This document shows positions 17,373-26,841 of a stretch of 64,000 nt of DNA, piece after piece. Where the stretch lies: assembly GCF_010730195.1 (NCBI RefSeq), contig NZ_AP022613.1:5146001-5210000 (forward strand). The letters run 5' to 3'. Made by a program: the position numbers and the translations under genes. Under the pieces are notes generated by a model. That model was not told where the DNA came from and did not search any database. It saw only the letters and a list, made by a program, of their open reading frames with translations. Position 1 is the first letter of the stretch. Every line of letters begins with the position of its first letter. Origin of the DNA: Mycobacterium conspicuum. Its GTDB lineage: Bacteria; Actinomycetota; Actinomycetes; Mycobacteriales; Mycobacteriaceae.

Positions 17373-18635
17373 CTAGCGCAGTTCCACGACCAGATGCCGG
17401 ATCCCGGTGTGCCGGTTGCTGCGGGTCCATTCGACCGGCCGAACGACCCGCACGACGCCGAACCGCGACAGCAGTTCCTCGTAGAGCACCCGCAATTCCA
17501 GCCGGGCCAGGTTGGCGCCCAGGCAATAGTGCACGCCCTGGCCGAAGCCCAAGTGCGGGTTGGGTTTACGTGTGATGTCGAATTCGTCGGCGCGGTCGAA
17601 CGTGTTCGCGTCGCGATTGGCCGAGCCCTCCCAGACCTGGACCTTCTGCCCCGCCTGGATCGCGTGTCCGCCCAGCGTGACGTCGCGCGTGGCGGTGCGT
17701 CGCTTGGACGGCGACGGCGACGTCCACCGGATCATCTCCTCGATCGCCGTCGGGAGGGAGTCGAGATCACCACGCAGCGAATGCAATTGCTCGGGGTGCT
17801 CGGCCAGCGCCAGCAGCCCACCGGCCACCGCATTGCGCGTCGTCTCGGCGCCGGCACTGAACAACAGGCTGAAGAACAGGTAGAGCTCGAGATCCGACAT
17901 CGCCGGCGCCTGCCCATCGTCAAGCGTCGCGTTTGCGACGACCGACAGCATGTCGTCGGTCGGCTCGGCACGCTTCGACGCGATCAACTCCTGGCCGTAT
18001 TCGTACATCCGGGATGCGGCTGCTGTGTCTCTTTCTGAAACCGACAGCTGCGACAGGGACGCCTTGCGCGAGCCGCCGAAGTCGAACTGCGGCTCGATGG
18101 CCTCAAACAGCCAATGCCGTTCGGCCTCAGGCACTCCCAGCAGGATGCAGATCATCTGCATCGGCAGCTCGGCGGCGATGTCGACGAGGAAGTCGAACGG
18201 TTCGCCGGGCACCACAGCGTCCAGCAGCCCGCGCGCCCGGGCCCGCAAATCGTCCTCGACGCGAGCGATCATCCGCGGCGTCAGTCCGGAGCTGACCAGC
18301 CGGCGAATCTGCGAATGCCGTGGGTCGTCCATCATGTTGAGCACCTGACCCGCGATGGCCAGGTCCTGTAACAAGGTGCCACCGAAGGGCCGCGAACCAC
18401 CGGTGACCGACGAGTACGTCACCGGATCACGAAGTACCTCAAGCGTTTCCGCGTATGTCGCGACCGACCAGAACCCTTCGCCGTCGGGAGTGTTGTCGGT
18501 GGGCGCGTGCCAGTACACCGGCGCCTCCCGCCGGTGCGCCGCGAACAACTCGTGCGGAAATCCGTTGGCGAAGTTGTCCAGATCGGTGAAGTCGATGTCC
18601 GAAAGCGCGCCGGCTTCAAAACGTAGTTGGCTCAT
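17373..18635 (-). CDS. cyp126: Cytochrome P450 CYP126
   Basis: 420 residues. P450 landmarks are all present: I-helix FSAGAETTRNAVAGG, the K-helix EEMIRW, and the heme loop FGQGVHYCLGANLARLE with ligand Cys371. Position between purB and a membrane protein matches M. tuberculosis Rv0778 (cyp126). The physiological substrate is unknown. The start is in the four-base overlap with the purB stop (ATGA), so a P450 is coupled to a purine gene. No ferredoxin partner is adjacent; the nearest is the 3Fe-4S protein at 33277. Confidence 0.93.
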   Translation of the reverse strand: MSQLRFEAGALSDIDFTDLDNFANGFPHELFAAHRREAPVYWHAPTDNTPDGEGFWSVATYAETLEVLRDPVTYSSVTGGSRPFGGTLLQDLAIAGQVLNMMDDPRHSQIRRLVSSGLTPRMIARVEDDLRARARGLLDAVVPGEPFDFLVDIAAELPMQMICILLGVPEAERHWLFEAIEPQFDFGGSRKASLSQLSVSERDTAAASRMYEYGQELIASKRAEPTDDMLSVVANATLDDGQAPAMSDLELYLFFSLLFSAGAETTRNAVAGGLLALAEHPEQLHSLRGDLDSLPTAIEEMIRWTSPSPSKRRTATRDVTLGGHAIQAGQKVQVWEGSANRDANTFDRADEFDITRKPNPHLGFGQGVHYCLGANLARLELRVLYEELLSRFGVVRVVRPVEWTRSNRHTGIRHLVVELR

Positions 18636-20050
18636 AGGATCGCGCCCGGGGTGTATTTGGCCGCCTCGGGATAACGCCCGACCAGTTCGTCGACCTGGGC
18701 AACCACCTGGTCGACCTGATCGCCGGCGGCACCGGTGAACGCCTGCTTGTCGGCCAGCGCGGCGTCCAGCTCCGCGGCGTCCAGCGGCAGCCGCGGATCG
18801 TCGGCGAGGCGCTGCAGCAGGTCGGGTTCGGCACCGCGTTCCCGCATGTCCAGCGCCGTGGCGACGGCATGCTCCCGGATGACGTGGTGCGCGGCCTCGC
18901 GCCCCATGCCGGCGCGCACCGCCGCGATCAACACCTTGGTGGTGGCCAGGAAGGGCAGATAGCGGTCCAACTCGCGGCCGATCACCGCCGGGTAGGCACC
19001 GAACTCCTCGAGCACCGTCAAAAACGTCTCGATCTGCCCGTCGATGGCAAAGAAGCTGTCCGGCAACGCAACCCGGCGCACCACGGAGCAGAAGACGTCA
19101 CCCTCGTTCCACTGCGCGCCGGCCAATTCGGCCGTCATCGAGGCGTATCCACGCAGCACCACCTGCAGCCCGTTGACGCGTTCGCAACTGCGGGTGTTCA
19201 TCTTGTGCGGCATCGCCGACGAGCCGACTTGCCCCGGCGCAAAGCCCTCGGTGACGAGCTCGTGCCCGGCCATCAACCGGATGGTGTGCGCCATCGAGGA
19301 TGGCCCGGCGCCCAGCTGCACCAGCGCGGAGACCACATCGTGGTCCAGCGAACGCGGATACACCTGCCCGACACTGGTGAAAACCGTTGCGAAACCCAGG
19401 AAGTCGGCGATGCGGCGCTCGAGTTGGGCGAGCTTACCCGTGTCGCCGTCGAGCAGGTCGAGCATGTCCTGCGCGGTGCCCATCGGTCCCTTGATGCCGC
19501 GCAGCGGGTAGCGATCGATCAGCTCCCGCAGCCGGGTCAGCGCGATCAGCGTCTCCTGCGCCGCGGAGGCGAAGCGCTTGCCCAATGTGGTGGCTTGGGC
19601 GGCGACATTGTGACTGCGCCCGGCCATCACCAGGTCGCGATAGGCCACCGCCCGCTCGGCGAGCCGCGCCACCACCGCAACCCCGTGTGCAAACACCAAT
19701 TCCAGCGATCGCCGGATCTGTAGCTGCTCCACGTTTTCGGTCAGGTCGCGGCTAGTCATTCCCTTGTGCACGTGCTGGTGGCCGGCCAGCGCGTTGAATT
19801 CCTCGATGCGGGCCTTGACGTCGTGGCGCAGCGACCGTTCGCGGGCCGCGATGGAGGCCAGGTCGACATCGCCGAGCACTCGCTCGTAGTCGGCGATCGC
19901 CTCTTCGGGAACGGGCACACCCAATTCGGCCTGTGCCCGCAGCACGGCGAGCCACAACCGCCGTTCGGCGACGATCTTGGCCTCCGGCGCCCAGATCCCG
20001 ACCATGTCCGCGCTGGCGTAGCGATTGGCCAACACGTTCGGGATGCTCAC
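18632..20050 (-). CDS. purB: Adenylosuccinate lyase
   Basis: 472 residues from the GTG at 20050 (SIPNVLANRYAS), which gives the usual mycobacterial length. A GTG two codons earlier is possible. PurB cleaves SAICAR and adenylosuccinate, releasing fumarate. The superfamily signature is GSSAMPHKMNTRSCE, with the catalytic Ser in the flexible loop. AGRSHNVAAQATTLGKRFAS carries the general acid/base His. Downstream cyp126 overlaps by four bases. The divergent DUF429 gene starts 163 bases away. Confidence 0.97.
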   Translation of the reverse strand: MSIPNVLANRYASADMVGIWAPEAKIVAERRLWLAVLRAQAELGVPVPEEAIADYERVLGDVDLASIAARERSLRHDVKARIEEFNALAGHQHVHKGMTSRDLTENVEQLQIRRSLELVFAHGVAVVARLAERAVAYRDLVMAGRSHNVAAQATTLGKRFASAAQETLIALTRLRELIDRYPLRGIKGPMGTAQDMLDLLDGDTGKLAQLERRIADFLGFATVFTSVGQVYPRSLDHDVVSALVQLGAGPSSMAHTIRLMAGHELVTEGFAPGQVGSSAMPHKMNTRSCERVNGLQVVLRGYASMTAELAGAQWNEGDVFCSVVRRVALPDSFFAIDGQIETFLTVLEEFGAYPAVIGRELDRYLPFLATTKVLIAAVRAGMGREAAHHVIREHAVATALDMRERGAEPDLLQRLADDPRLPLDAAELDAALADKQAFTGAAGDQVDQVVAQVDELVGRYPEAAKYTPGAIL

Positions 20051-20213
20051 AGACACACAGCTTACGGTTTCCTCGTTGATTCCCCGTTGATTCCTTGTCG
20101 TCGCGGAGGCGATCCAACGGCTCAGCAGTCACTTGCGTCTCTCGGCGGGGAGATAATGCCTTCTCAATCTTGATGGCGCATGCGATATCAATCCACCGGC
20201 CTAACCTGAGTCG

Positions 20214-21032
20214 GTGTACTTCGTCGGCGTCGACCTCGCCTGGGGTGTGCGCAATCCGACCGGTGTCGCGGTCGTCGACGCAGACGGCCGTTTGGGTCAT
20301 GTCGGCGCCTTCCACGAAGACGGCGAGGTGCTCGCCGCCATGCGGCCATACGTACAGGACGCCTGCCTGGTCGCCTTCGATGCACCGTTGGTGGTGACCA
20401 ACCGCACCGGCCAGCGACCCGCCGAGACGGCATTCAACCGCGACTTCCGCAGGTTCGAAGCCGGTGCGCACCCGGTCAACACGGGAAAACCCGAGTTCGC
20501 AAACGGTTCGCGGGCCGGGCGGTTGGCCCGCGCACTGGGGCTCGAGACGGACCCGCGGGCCACCGCGACGCGGCGCGCCATCGAGGTCTACCCCCATTCG
20601 GCGACGGTGGCGCTGTTCCGCTTGCCGCGCACGCTGAAGTACAAGGCCAAGCCCGGCCGCGACCTCGACCAGCTCAAATCCGAGCTGCTGCGGCTGATGG
20701 ACGGCGTCGAGGGGCTGGCACACGCCCCGGTGCCGCTGCGGGTCGCCGGTCCGGAGTGGGCCGGGCTGCGCCGGCAGGTGCTGACCGCGCGGCGCAAGTG
20801 CGACCTGCGCCGCGTTGAGGATCCGATCGACGCCGTCGTCTGCGCCTACGTCGCCCTGTATGCCGTGCGCCGCCCGGACGACGTGACGATCTACGGAGAC
20901 TCCGCCACCGGGTGCATCGTGACGCCGGCGCTGCCCGCCGATCTGGTGGCGTCGGTCAGATCCGCACCGGCCGCTGGTCGATCGGTGCGAGCACGTCGAT
21001 CAAATCCACGACCGTCGAAAGCGCTGCCGTGA
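20214..21032 (+). CDS. DUF429 domain protein (Rv0776c-like)
   Basis: 272 residues from a GTG. The N-terminus FVGVDLAWGVRNPTGVAVVD is the RNase H-like strand pair of DUF429. Further family blocks are VAFDAPLVVTNRTGQRPAE, RRAIEVYPHSATVALF and EDPIDAVVCAYVALYAV; the acidic residues Asp8, Asp and Glu could bind metal. Activity is unproven. The last 25 codons or so (Arg/Ser-rich) overlap the convergent TetR gene by 77 bases and do not look conserved, so the ancestral stop may have been earlier. Confidence 0.82.
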   Translation: MYFVGVDLAWGVRNPTGVAVVDADGRLGHVGAFHEDGEVLAAMRPYVQDACLVAFDAPLVVTNRTGQRPAETAFNRDFRRFEAGAHPVNTGKPEFANGSRAGRLARALGLETDPRATATRRAIEVYPHSATVALFRLPRTLKYKAKPGRDLDQLKSELLRLMDGVEGLAHAPVPLRVAGPEWAGLRRQVLTARRKCDLRRVEDPIDAVVCAYVALYAVRRPDDVTIYGDSATGCIVTPALPADLVASVRSAPAAGRSVRARRSNPRPSKALP

Positions 21033-21573
21033 GGGGATCGCGCCCTTCGACCAGCGCGGAAACCACCGAACCGTCGACCGCACAGATCAGCGTGCACACC
21101 AGCTCGATGTGCACGGATCGGCCCGATTTCTCGATGGCTTCGGCGACGGCCTCGGCGCGCTGCCGCAGGCTGCGCCGCATGGTTTCTTGCAACGCGGGCA
21201 GCCGAGTACAGGCGATGTGACGCTCGTATCGCGATATCAGCTGTTCGGCCAGCCCCGGACCCGACACGTCCCCCACCAGCAAGTCGACCAGCATTTCCGC
21301 GGTGGTCTCGGGGCCCCGTCGCCGTCGAGACAGCGCGGTGACCCGCGCCCGTAGCTGAGCGATCTCGATCATCCCGATGTGCTCGACGGCCCGCGCGATC
21401 AAATCGTCGAGCGATGAGAAGTAGTACGTGGTTGATGCCAATGGCAGACCGGCGCGCCGGGCGACCGCCCGGTGACGCACCGCTTCGAATCCGCCCTCGC
21501 CGAGCAGCTCGGCGGCTGCGCTCACCAACGCATACCGTCGACGTTCTCCCTTGGGAGTAACTGCTGCAGTCAC
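20956..21573 (-). CDS. TetR-family transcriptional regulator (Rv0775-like)
   Basis: 205 residues. The helix-turn-helix is at about residues 13-55 (YALVSAAAELLGEGGFEAVRHRAVARRAGLP, STTYYFSSLDDLI). The ligand-binding domain has VSGPGLAEQLISRYERHI and an overall acyl-CoA/drug-sensor type composition. The neighbouring divergent gene is the exported esterase at 21646, 72 bases away, which is the likeliest target. The stop lies inside the DUF429 gene on the opposite strand. Confidence 0.88.
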   Translation of the reverse strand: MTAAVTPKGERRRYALVSAAAELLGEGGFEAVRHRAVARRAGLPLASTTYYFSSLDDLIARAVEHIGMIEIAQLRARVTALSRRRRGPETTAEMLVDLLVGDVSGPGLAEQLISRYERHIACTRLPALQETMRRSLRQRAEAVAEAIEKSGRSVHIELVCTLICAVDGSVVSALVEGRDPLTAALSTVVDLIDVLAPIDQRPVRI

Positions 21574-21645
21574 GGTTGATCATGCTGCCAGGCAAAGTGG
21601 TACTGCGATGCCATTTTCGCCAAACGCACATGGCATGATGGCCCG

Positions 21646-22545
21646 ATGCCCGACTTTAGCCGTCGCGCAATGCTTCGCCTGGGTGCCGGCGTGGCCCTCG
21701 GCGCGACCGGCGGATACGCGTTCGACATGCTGATTCAGCCCCGCCAGTCGCAGGCCGTACCACTATCTGCGCCCGGGACACCGGCTCCGTTGGCACCACC
21801 GGCGCCGCTGGAACCCAACCCCCCTGCTGGTCCCGCGCCGACCATGACGACGGGCGCTTTCGCGTCGGCGGCGCGTGGCGGGATAACGACCAACTGGGCG
21901 ATCGCGCGCCCGCCGGGCCAAATCAAGCCGCTGCGCCCGGTAATCGCGCTGCACGGAAAGGGCAGTGACGCGGCCACCGTGATGGCAGGCGGCGTCGAGC
22001 AGGGCCTGGCGCAGGCCGTCAACGCCGGATTGCCGCCGTTCGCGGTGGTCGCCGTCGACGGTGGCGGCAGCTACTGGCACAAGCGGGCATCAGGCGAGGA
22101 TTCCGGTGCCATGGTGCTGAACGAACTGATCCCCATGCTGGACAAGCAGAACCTGGACACTTCGCGGATCGCGTTTTTGGGCTGGTCGATGGGCGGCTAC
22201 GGGGCACTGCTGCTCGGCGGCCGGTTGGGGCCGGCCCGCACCGCGGCGATCTGCGCCGTGAGCCCGGCGCTGTGGCTGTCTTCCGGGGCCGCCGCGCCCG
22301 GCGCATTCGACGGGCCCGACGACTTCGCGGCCAACTCCGTATTCGGAATGCCGGCGCTGGCGTCCATCCCGATCCGGGTGGACTGCGGCGACAGCGATCC
22401 GTTCTACGACGCGACAAAGCAATTCATCGCTCAACTACCCAATCCGCCCGCGGGCGGCTTCTCCCCCGGCGGACACAACCCGGGATTCTGGAGCGCGCAA
22501 CTGCCGGCCGAATTGACCTGGATGGCGCCGCTGCTGACCGCGTGA
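21646..22545 (+). CDS. Tat-exported esterase (Rv0774c-like, esterase D/antigen 85-type fold)
   Basis: 299 residues. The N-terminus has a twin-arginine signal, S5-R6-R7-A-M-L followed by a hydrophobic stretch to about residue 28, then a Pro/Ala-rich linker (42-68). The alpha/beta hydrolase core shows ALHGKGSDAA (oxyanion region), nucleophile Ser181 in LGWSMGGYGALLL, an acid in VDCGDSDPFYDA and His in GGHNPGFW. Family members hydrolyse short-chain esters outside the membrane. It is divergent from a TetR regulator and followed after 74 bases by ggtA. Confidence 0.88.
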   Translation: MPDFSRRAMLRLGAGVALGATGGYAFDMLIQPRQSQAVPLSAPGTPAPLAPPAPLEPNPPAGPAPTMTTGAFASAARGGITTNWAIARPPGQIKPLRPVIALHGKGSDAATVMAGGVEQGLAQAVNAGLPPFAVVAVDGGGSYWHKRASGEDSGAMVLNELIPMLDKQNLDTSRIAFLGWSMGGYGALLLGGRLGPARTAAICAVSPALWLSSGAAAPGAFDGPDDFAANSVFGMPALASIPIRVDCGDSDPFYDATKQFIAQLPNPPAGGFSPGGHNPGFWSAQLPAELTWMAPLLTA

Positions 22546-22619
22546 GTGATTGGCGCGTCGAGCGGAACCGCACTGCGAAAAAATTCGCCTGATTTCGCAG
22601 TGGCGTTACGCTCGCGAGA

Positions 22620-24203
22620 GTGAGTACGCCGTTCGATTGGAACTTTCGGTACGCCTGGCCGCGCAAACCCGTGTTGGCGGCCAACGTCGTGTGCACCTCG
22701 CAACCGCTTGCCGCCCAAGCGGGTCTGCGGATGCTCGCCGAAGGCGGGAGCGCCGTCGACGCGGCCATCGCCACCGCCGTCACGTTGACCTTGGTGGAAC
22801 CGGTGTCCAACGGCATCGGCTCGGACGCCTTCGCCATCGTCTGGGACGGCCGAGAATTGCACGGCCTCAACGCGTCTGGCCGCTCGCCGGCCGCGTGGAC
22901 ACCAGAGTACTTCGGCGGCAGGGAAGTTCCCGCGCTCGGCTGGAACGCGGTGACTGTGCCCGGGGCGGTGTCGGCGTGGGTCGAATTGCACGCCAAGTTC
23001 GGCAAGCTCCCTTTTGCGCGGCTCTTCGAGCCCGCAATTTCCTATGGCCGCAAGGGCTTCCTGGTCTCGCCCACGGTCGCCGAGCAGTGGGCGGCGCAGG
23101 TGCCACTGTTCAAGGATCAGCCCGGCTTCGCCGAGGCGTTCATGCCCGGCGGCCGAGCGCCGAAACCGGGCGAATTGTTCGTTCTTCCCGATCACGCGGC
23201 CACCCTCGAGAAGATTGCGACGACCAACGGCAACGCGTTTTACCGCGGCGAATTGGCGGCCATGCTCGAGGAACACGCGACTGCCAACGGCGGGGCCATG
23301 CGTGCCGGCGATCTGGCCGCCCATCGCGCCGACTGGGTCGGCACCATCAGCCGAACCTACCGCGGCTACACCATCCACGAAATACCACCCAACGGCCAAG
23401 GGATCGTGGCCCTGATCGCCCTGGGAATCCTGGAACACTTCGATATGTCCGCGCTGCCAGCCGATTCCGCCGACAGCGTGCATCTACAGATCGAAGCCCT
23501 CAAGCTCGCCTTCGCCGACGCGCGAGCCTACGTGGCCGACATCGATCACATGGCGCTGCGACCAGAACACCTGCTGGACGACGAATATCTCACGTACCGC
23601 GCGAAGCTGATCGACCCGAACCGGGCAAAGCCGGCCACCGCCGGAACCCCCACGGGGGGCACCGTGTACCTCACCGCCGCCGACGCTTCCGGGATGATGG
23701 TGTCGATGATCCAGTCGAACTACATGGGATTCGGGTCGGGCGTGGTGGTCGGCGGCACCGGCATCTCGTTGCAGAACCGGGGCGCGGATTTCACGGTGAC
23801 GCAAAGGCATCCGAACCAGGTCGGGCCCAACAAGCGGCCCTACCACACGATCATTCCGAGCTTTGTCACCAAGGACGGAGCGCCGGTTATGAGCTTCGGC
23901 GTGATGGGTGGCACCATGCAACCCCAGGGGCATGTCCAGGTGCTCGCGCGCATCGCCGATCACGGCCAGAATCCACAATCAGCATGTGACGGCCCGCGAT
24001 TCCGGTGGGTGGACGGCCTGCAGGTCAGCTGCGAGAGGGGTTTCCCGTCATCGACGCTCGACGAACTCCGGCGCCGCGGTCACGACTTGGTGGCCGTGGA
24101 CGACTACAACCAGTTCGGCAGCTGCCAGGCGATTTGGCGACTTGACGGCGGGTACCTCGCGGCGAGCGATCCGCGTCGCGACGGGCAGGCGGCGGGTTTT
24201 TAA
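22620..24203 (+). CDS. ggtA: Gamma-glutamyltransferase
   Basis: 527 residues from a GTG. GGT is made as a precursor that cleaves itself before a catalytic Thr. Here that is most likely Thr348 in PTGGTVYLTAADASG, giving a large subunit of about 347 residues and a small one of about 180. AEGGSAVDAAIATAVTLTLVEPVSNGIGSDAF and AVTVPGAVSAW are family blocks. No signal peptide is evident, unlike E. coli periplasmic GGT. Position matches Rv0773c (ggtA). The 3' end overlaps convergent purD by four bases. Confidence 0.92.
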   Translation: MSTPFDWNFRYAWPRKPVLAANVVCTSQPLAAQAGLRMLAEGGSAVDAAIATAVTLTLVEPVSNGIGSDAFAIVWDGRELHGLNASGRSPAAWTPEYFGGREVPALGWNAVTVPGAVSAWVELHAKFGKLPFARLFEPAISYGRKGFLVSPTVAEQWAAQVPLFKDQPGFAEAFMPGGRAPKPGELFVLPDHAATLEKIATTNGNAFYRGELAAMLEEHATANGGAMRAGDLAAHRADWVGTISRTYRGYTIHEIPPNGQGIVALIALGILEHFDMSALPADSADSVHLQIEALKLAFADARAYVADIDHMALRPEHLLDDEYLTYRAKLIDPNRAKPATAGTPTGGTVYLTAADASGMMVSMIQSNYMGFGSGVVVGGTGISLQNRGADFTVTQRHPNQVGPNKRPYHTIIPSFVTKDGAPVMSFGVMGGTMQPQGHVQVLARIADHGQNPQSACDGPRFRWVDGLQVSCERGFPSSTLDELRRRGHDLVAVDDYNQFGSCQAIWRLDGGYLAASDPRRDGQAAGF

Positions 24204-25480
24204 AGGCTGATCTTTCCCTCGGCCGCCACCAAGCCGATATCGCTGCGGAAATGGCTGCCTGGCAATTTAATTGAACGCAAGATTTCGTAGACCTGCGCGC
24301 GTGCCGCGGGTAGGTCGGCGCCGGTGCCTACCACGGACAGCACCCGTCCGCCCGACGAGACGACCGAGCCGTCGTCGCGGCGGGCCGTCCCCGCGTGCAG
24401 CACGCCCTCGGCTTCGGAGCCGACGACGACGTCCCCGACGCGGGGGCGGCCCGGATAGTTCTCGGCCGCCAGCACCACGGTCACCGCGGCGCCGTCGCTC
24501 CAGCGCAACTCGCCGGAGTCGGCAATGAAGTCGGCCAGCGTGCCGGTGGCCGCGGCATGCAGTAACTGACCCAACGGCGACTCCAGCAGGGCCAGCACGG
24601 CCTGCGTCTCCGGATCGCCGAAGCGACAGTTGAATTCGACCACCGCCGGCCCCTTCGAGGTGATGGCGAGACCCACATAGAGCAACCCGCTGAAGGGGCT
24701 GCCCCGCCGAACCATTTCGGCCGCAACGGGTTCGGCCACCTGGGTCACGATCTGTCGGTAGACGTCGTCGGAGAGCCACGGCAGCGGTGCGTAAGCGCCC
24801 ATGCCGCCGGTGTTGGGTCCGGTGTCGCCCTCGCCGACCCGCTTGAAGTCCTGAGCCGGCAACAGCGGCACCACGGTTTCGCCGTCGACGACACAGAACA
24901 GCGACACCTCGGGCCCGTCCAGGAAGGATTCCAGCAGCACCGGGTGCCCGGATTCGAGCAGACCGGCGGCGTGGGCCCGCGCGACGTCACGGTCGGCCGT
25001 CACCACCACGCCCTTGCCGGCGGCGAGTTGATCGTCTTTCACCACCCATGCCGGGTCGCCGGCGGGCGGCCCGAAACGCTCCAGGGCGGCATCCAAATTC
25101 GCTGGGTTGTCGATGATTTCGCTTGCGGCGGTACGCACGCCGGCGGCCGCCATGACCTCCTTGGCGAACGCCTTGGAACCCTCGATCTGCGCGGCGTCTT
25201 TGCTCGGCCCGAAACAGGCGATGCCGGCGGCGCGCACCGCGTCGGCCACCCCGAGCACCAGCGGCACCTCGGGACCGATGACCACCAGGTCGGCCCGAAC
25301 CTCGCGGGCCAGGGCGACGACCGCGTCGCCGGAGGTGATGTCGACGTCGTGCTGCTCGGCGACCCGGGCCGTGCCCGCATTGCCGGGAGCGACGATGAGC
25401 CCCGTGACCTGCGGGTCTCTGCCAAGCGCCAGCAGCAGGGCGTGTTCACGGGCTCCGGAACCGATCACCAGGACGCGCAC
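24200..25480 (-). CDS. purD: Phosphoribosylamine-glycine ligase (GAR synthetase)
   Basis: 426 residues from the GTG at 25480 (RVLVIGSGAREHAL), the position used by the M. tuberculosis protein; a GTG at 25489 would add three residues. PurD condenses PRA with glycine using ATP. The ATP-grasp fold is shown by VVKDDQLAAGKGVVV, GHPVLLESFLDGPEVSLF, NTGGMGAYAPLPWL and VVEFNCRFGDPETQ. It is separated from the upstream CMD-like gene by 62 bases on the same strand. Confidence 0.96.
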   Translation of the reverse strand: MRVLVIGSGAREHALLLALGRDPQVTGLIVAPGNAGTARVAEQHDVDITSGDAVVALAREVRADLVVIGPEVPLVLGVADAVRAAGIACFGPSKDAAQIEGSKAFAKEVMAAAGVRTAASEIIDNPANLDAALERFGPPAGDPAWVVKDDQLAAGKGVVVTADRDVARAHAAGLLESGHPVLLESFLDGPEVSLFCVVDGETVVPLLPAQDFKRVGEGDTGPNTGGMGAYAPLPWLSDDVYRQIVTQVAEPVAAEMVRRGSPFSGLLYVGLAITSKGPAVVEFNCRFGDPETQAVLALLESPLGQLLHAAATGTLADFIADSGELRWSDGAAVTVVLAAENYPGRPRVGDVVVGSEAEGVLHAGTARRDDGSVVSSGGRVLSVVGTGADLPAARAQVYEILRSIKLPGSHFRSDIGLVAAEGKISL

Positions 25481-25542
25481 GACGGTCACTTTAGCGGGCC
25501 GGAGCGCCGCCGCACCTTACGGACGGCGCGCGGTCGGCACGC

Positions 25543-25986
25543 CTAGTCGGCGGACTTGCCCGCGTTCATCCTGATCGCGGCTTCGACGTTGGCCTTCTTG
25601 TCCTCGCCCTCGCCCTTGGCCGCGGCCTTCTTGCGCTTTGCCACGACGGCGCCGACCGCGCCGTTGAGGACAGAACCCAGCGGGAAGCCGAGGTAGTGCG
25701 TGAGGAAGATGGCCATCTCCTTCAGTTCGTCCTCGGTGAGTTCCCCGTTGAGCAGGGCCGCGTTGATCTGAATCTCGGCCAGGTCGCGGTTGCCGACCGC
25801 GGTCACCGCCGTCAGCGTCATGATCCGCTTGTCGCGCATCGATAAGCCCGGGCGGTTCCAGATGTCGCCGAACAGGTGGTCGACGGTGAGGTCGAAGTAC
25901 GCGTCGCCCTCGATGTTGGGCATCTCCCAGCCGTAGACCTCGTTCATCTTCTGCAGGCCCTTGCGGCGCAGTTCGTCGTTGGACAT
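25543..25986 (-). CDS. Carboxymuconolactone decarboxylase-like protein (Rv0771-like)
   Basis: 147 residues. The CMD fold is seen in LTVDHLFGDIWNRPGLSMRDKRIMTLTAVTAVGN and the helical LNGELTEDELKEMAIFLTHYLGFP. The protein contains no cysteine at all, so it cannot be an AhpD-type peroxidase despite the shared fold. A lysine-rich C-terminal tail (AKRKKAAAKGEGEDKKA) is unusual. It follows the dehydrogenase gene after six bases in the aldA operon. A decarboxylase or lactone-hydrolysing role is only family inference. Confidence 0.85.
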   Translation of the reverse strand: MSNDELRRKGLQKMNEVYGWEMPNIEGDAYFDLTVDHLFGDIWNRPGLSMRDKRIMTLTAVTAVGNRDLAEIQINAALLNGELTEDELKEMAIFLTHYLGFPLGSVLNGAVGAVVAKRKKAAAKGEGEDKKANVEAAIRMNAGKSAD

Positions 25987-25992
25987 GCTGGG

Positions 25993-26841
25993 TCACTCCT
26001 TCTCGTGTGGAACCCCGAGCCCATCGGCGAGGTTCTGCAATGCCAGCTGCGCCAGCGGCAGCTCGACGCCGACCGTTTCACCCAGCGCCAGCGCCAAATT
26101 CAGATCCTTTTCCCCGAGCCCCCGGGTGTGTGTGAAGGGCTGGAAGAGGAAGTGGTCCGGCTCCAGCGGGGCCATGTTCTCGCGGATCATGATGTTCCCG
26201 CCGCCCGTGGACGCCTCGGTGTGCCGCACCACCCGCCCCAGCGCCTGCAGATCCAGCCCTGCCGCCTCGGCCAATCGCATCGCCTCGCAGGCCGCCGCGT
26301 AGTAGGTGAACGTCAACATGTTGCGCGCCAGCTTCATTCGCGTGCCCGCGCCGGGCTCGCCGGCGTGGATGATCAGCGACGCCCACTGCTTGAACACCGG
26401 CTTGATCTGCTCGTACACTTCGCGCTCGGCGCCGATCATGGTGGCCAGTTCACCCTTCGCCGCGACCGCGGCCCCGCCGCTGACCGGCGCGTCGGCGATG
26501 TGGATGCCCTGCGGCTTGAGCGCCTCGGCCAGTTCGACGGCGGTGGTGTCGCTGATCGTCGAATGGATCGCGATGACGGTGCCCGGCTTGGCGTGCTGCG
26601 CCAACTGCCCGACGACGTCACGCACCTGTTCGTCGTTGAGCACGGTGACGCTGATGATGTCGGCCTCGGCGACCTCGGCCACGCTGGCCGCCGCGGTGGC
26701 CCCGCCCTCGACGAACGGGGCCATTGCCTCGTCGCGGATATCGAAAACCGTTAGCCCGCCGGGCCAGTCGAGGTAGCGCTTGGCCATCGGCGCGCCCTGG
26801 TTGCCGAGTCCGATGTAGCCCAGCTTCGGATGGTCGCTCAT
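25993..26841 (-). CDS. 3-hydroxyisobutyrate dehydrogenase-like NAD(P)-dependent oxidoreductase (Rv0770-like)
   Basis: 282 residues. The Rossmann loop is LGYIGLGNQGAPMAKRYL at the N-terminus. The substrate motif DAPVSGGAAVAAKGELA and the catalytic lysine in GAGTRMKLARNMLTFTYY are those of the beta-hydroxyacid dehydrogenase family. It oxidises a hydroxyacid or reduces a semialdehyde; the exact substrate is unknown. The start overlaps the SDR stop (ATGA), so it is coupled to SDR and AldA. Confidence 0.9.
   Translation of the reverse strand: MSDHPKLGYIGLGNQGAPMAKRYLDWPGGLTVFDIRDEAMAPFVEGGATAAASVAEVAEADIISVTVLNDEQVRDVVGQLAQHAKPGTVIAIHSTISDTTAVELAEALKPQGIHIADAPVSGGAAVAAKGELATMIGAEREVYEQIKPVFKQWASLIIHAGEPGAGTRMKLARNMLTFTYYAAACEAMRLAEAAGLDLQALGRVVRHTEASTGGGNIMIRENMAPLEPDHFLFQPFTHTRGLGEKDLNLALALGETVGVELPLAQLALQNLADGLGVPHEKE

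Noticed and set aside
25543..25986. AhpD-type peroxidase role for the CMD-like protein
   Set aside because: The protein has no cysteine, so the thiol-based activity is impossible.
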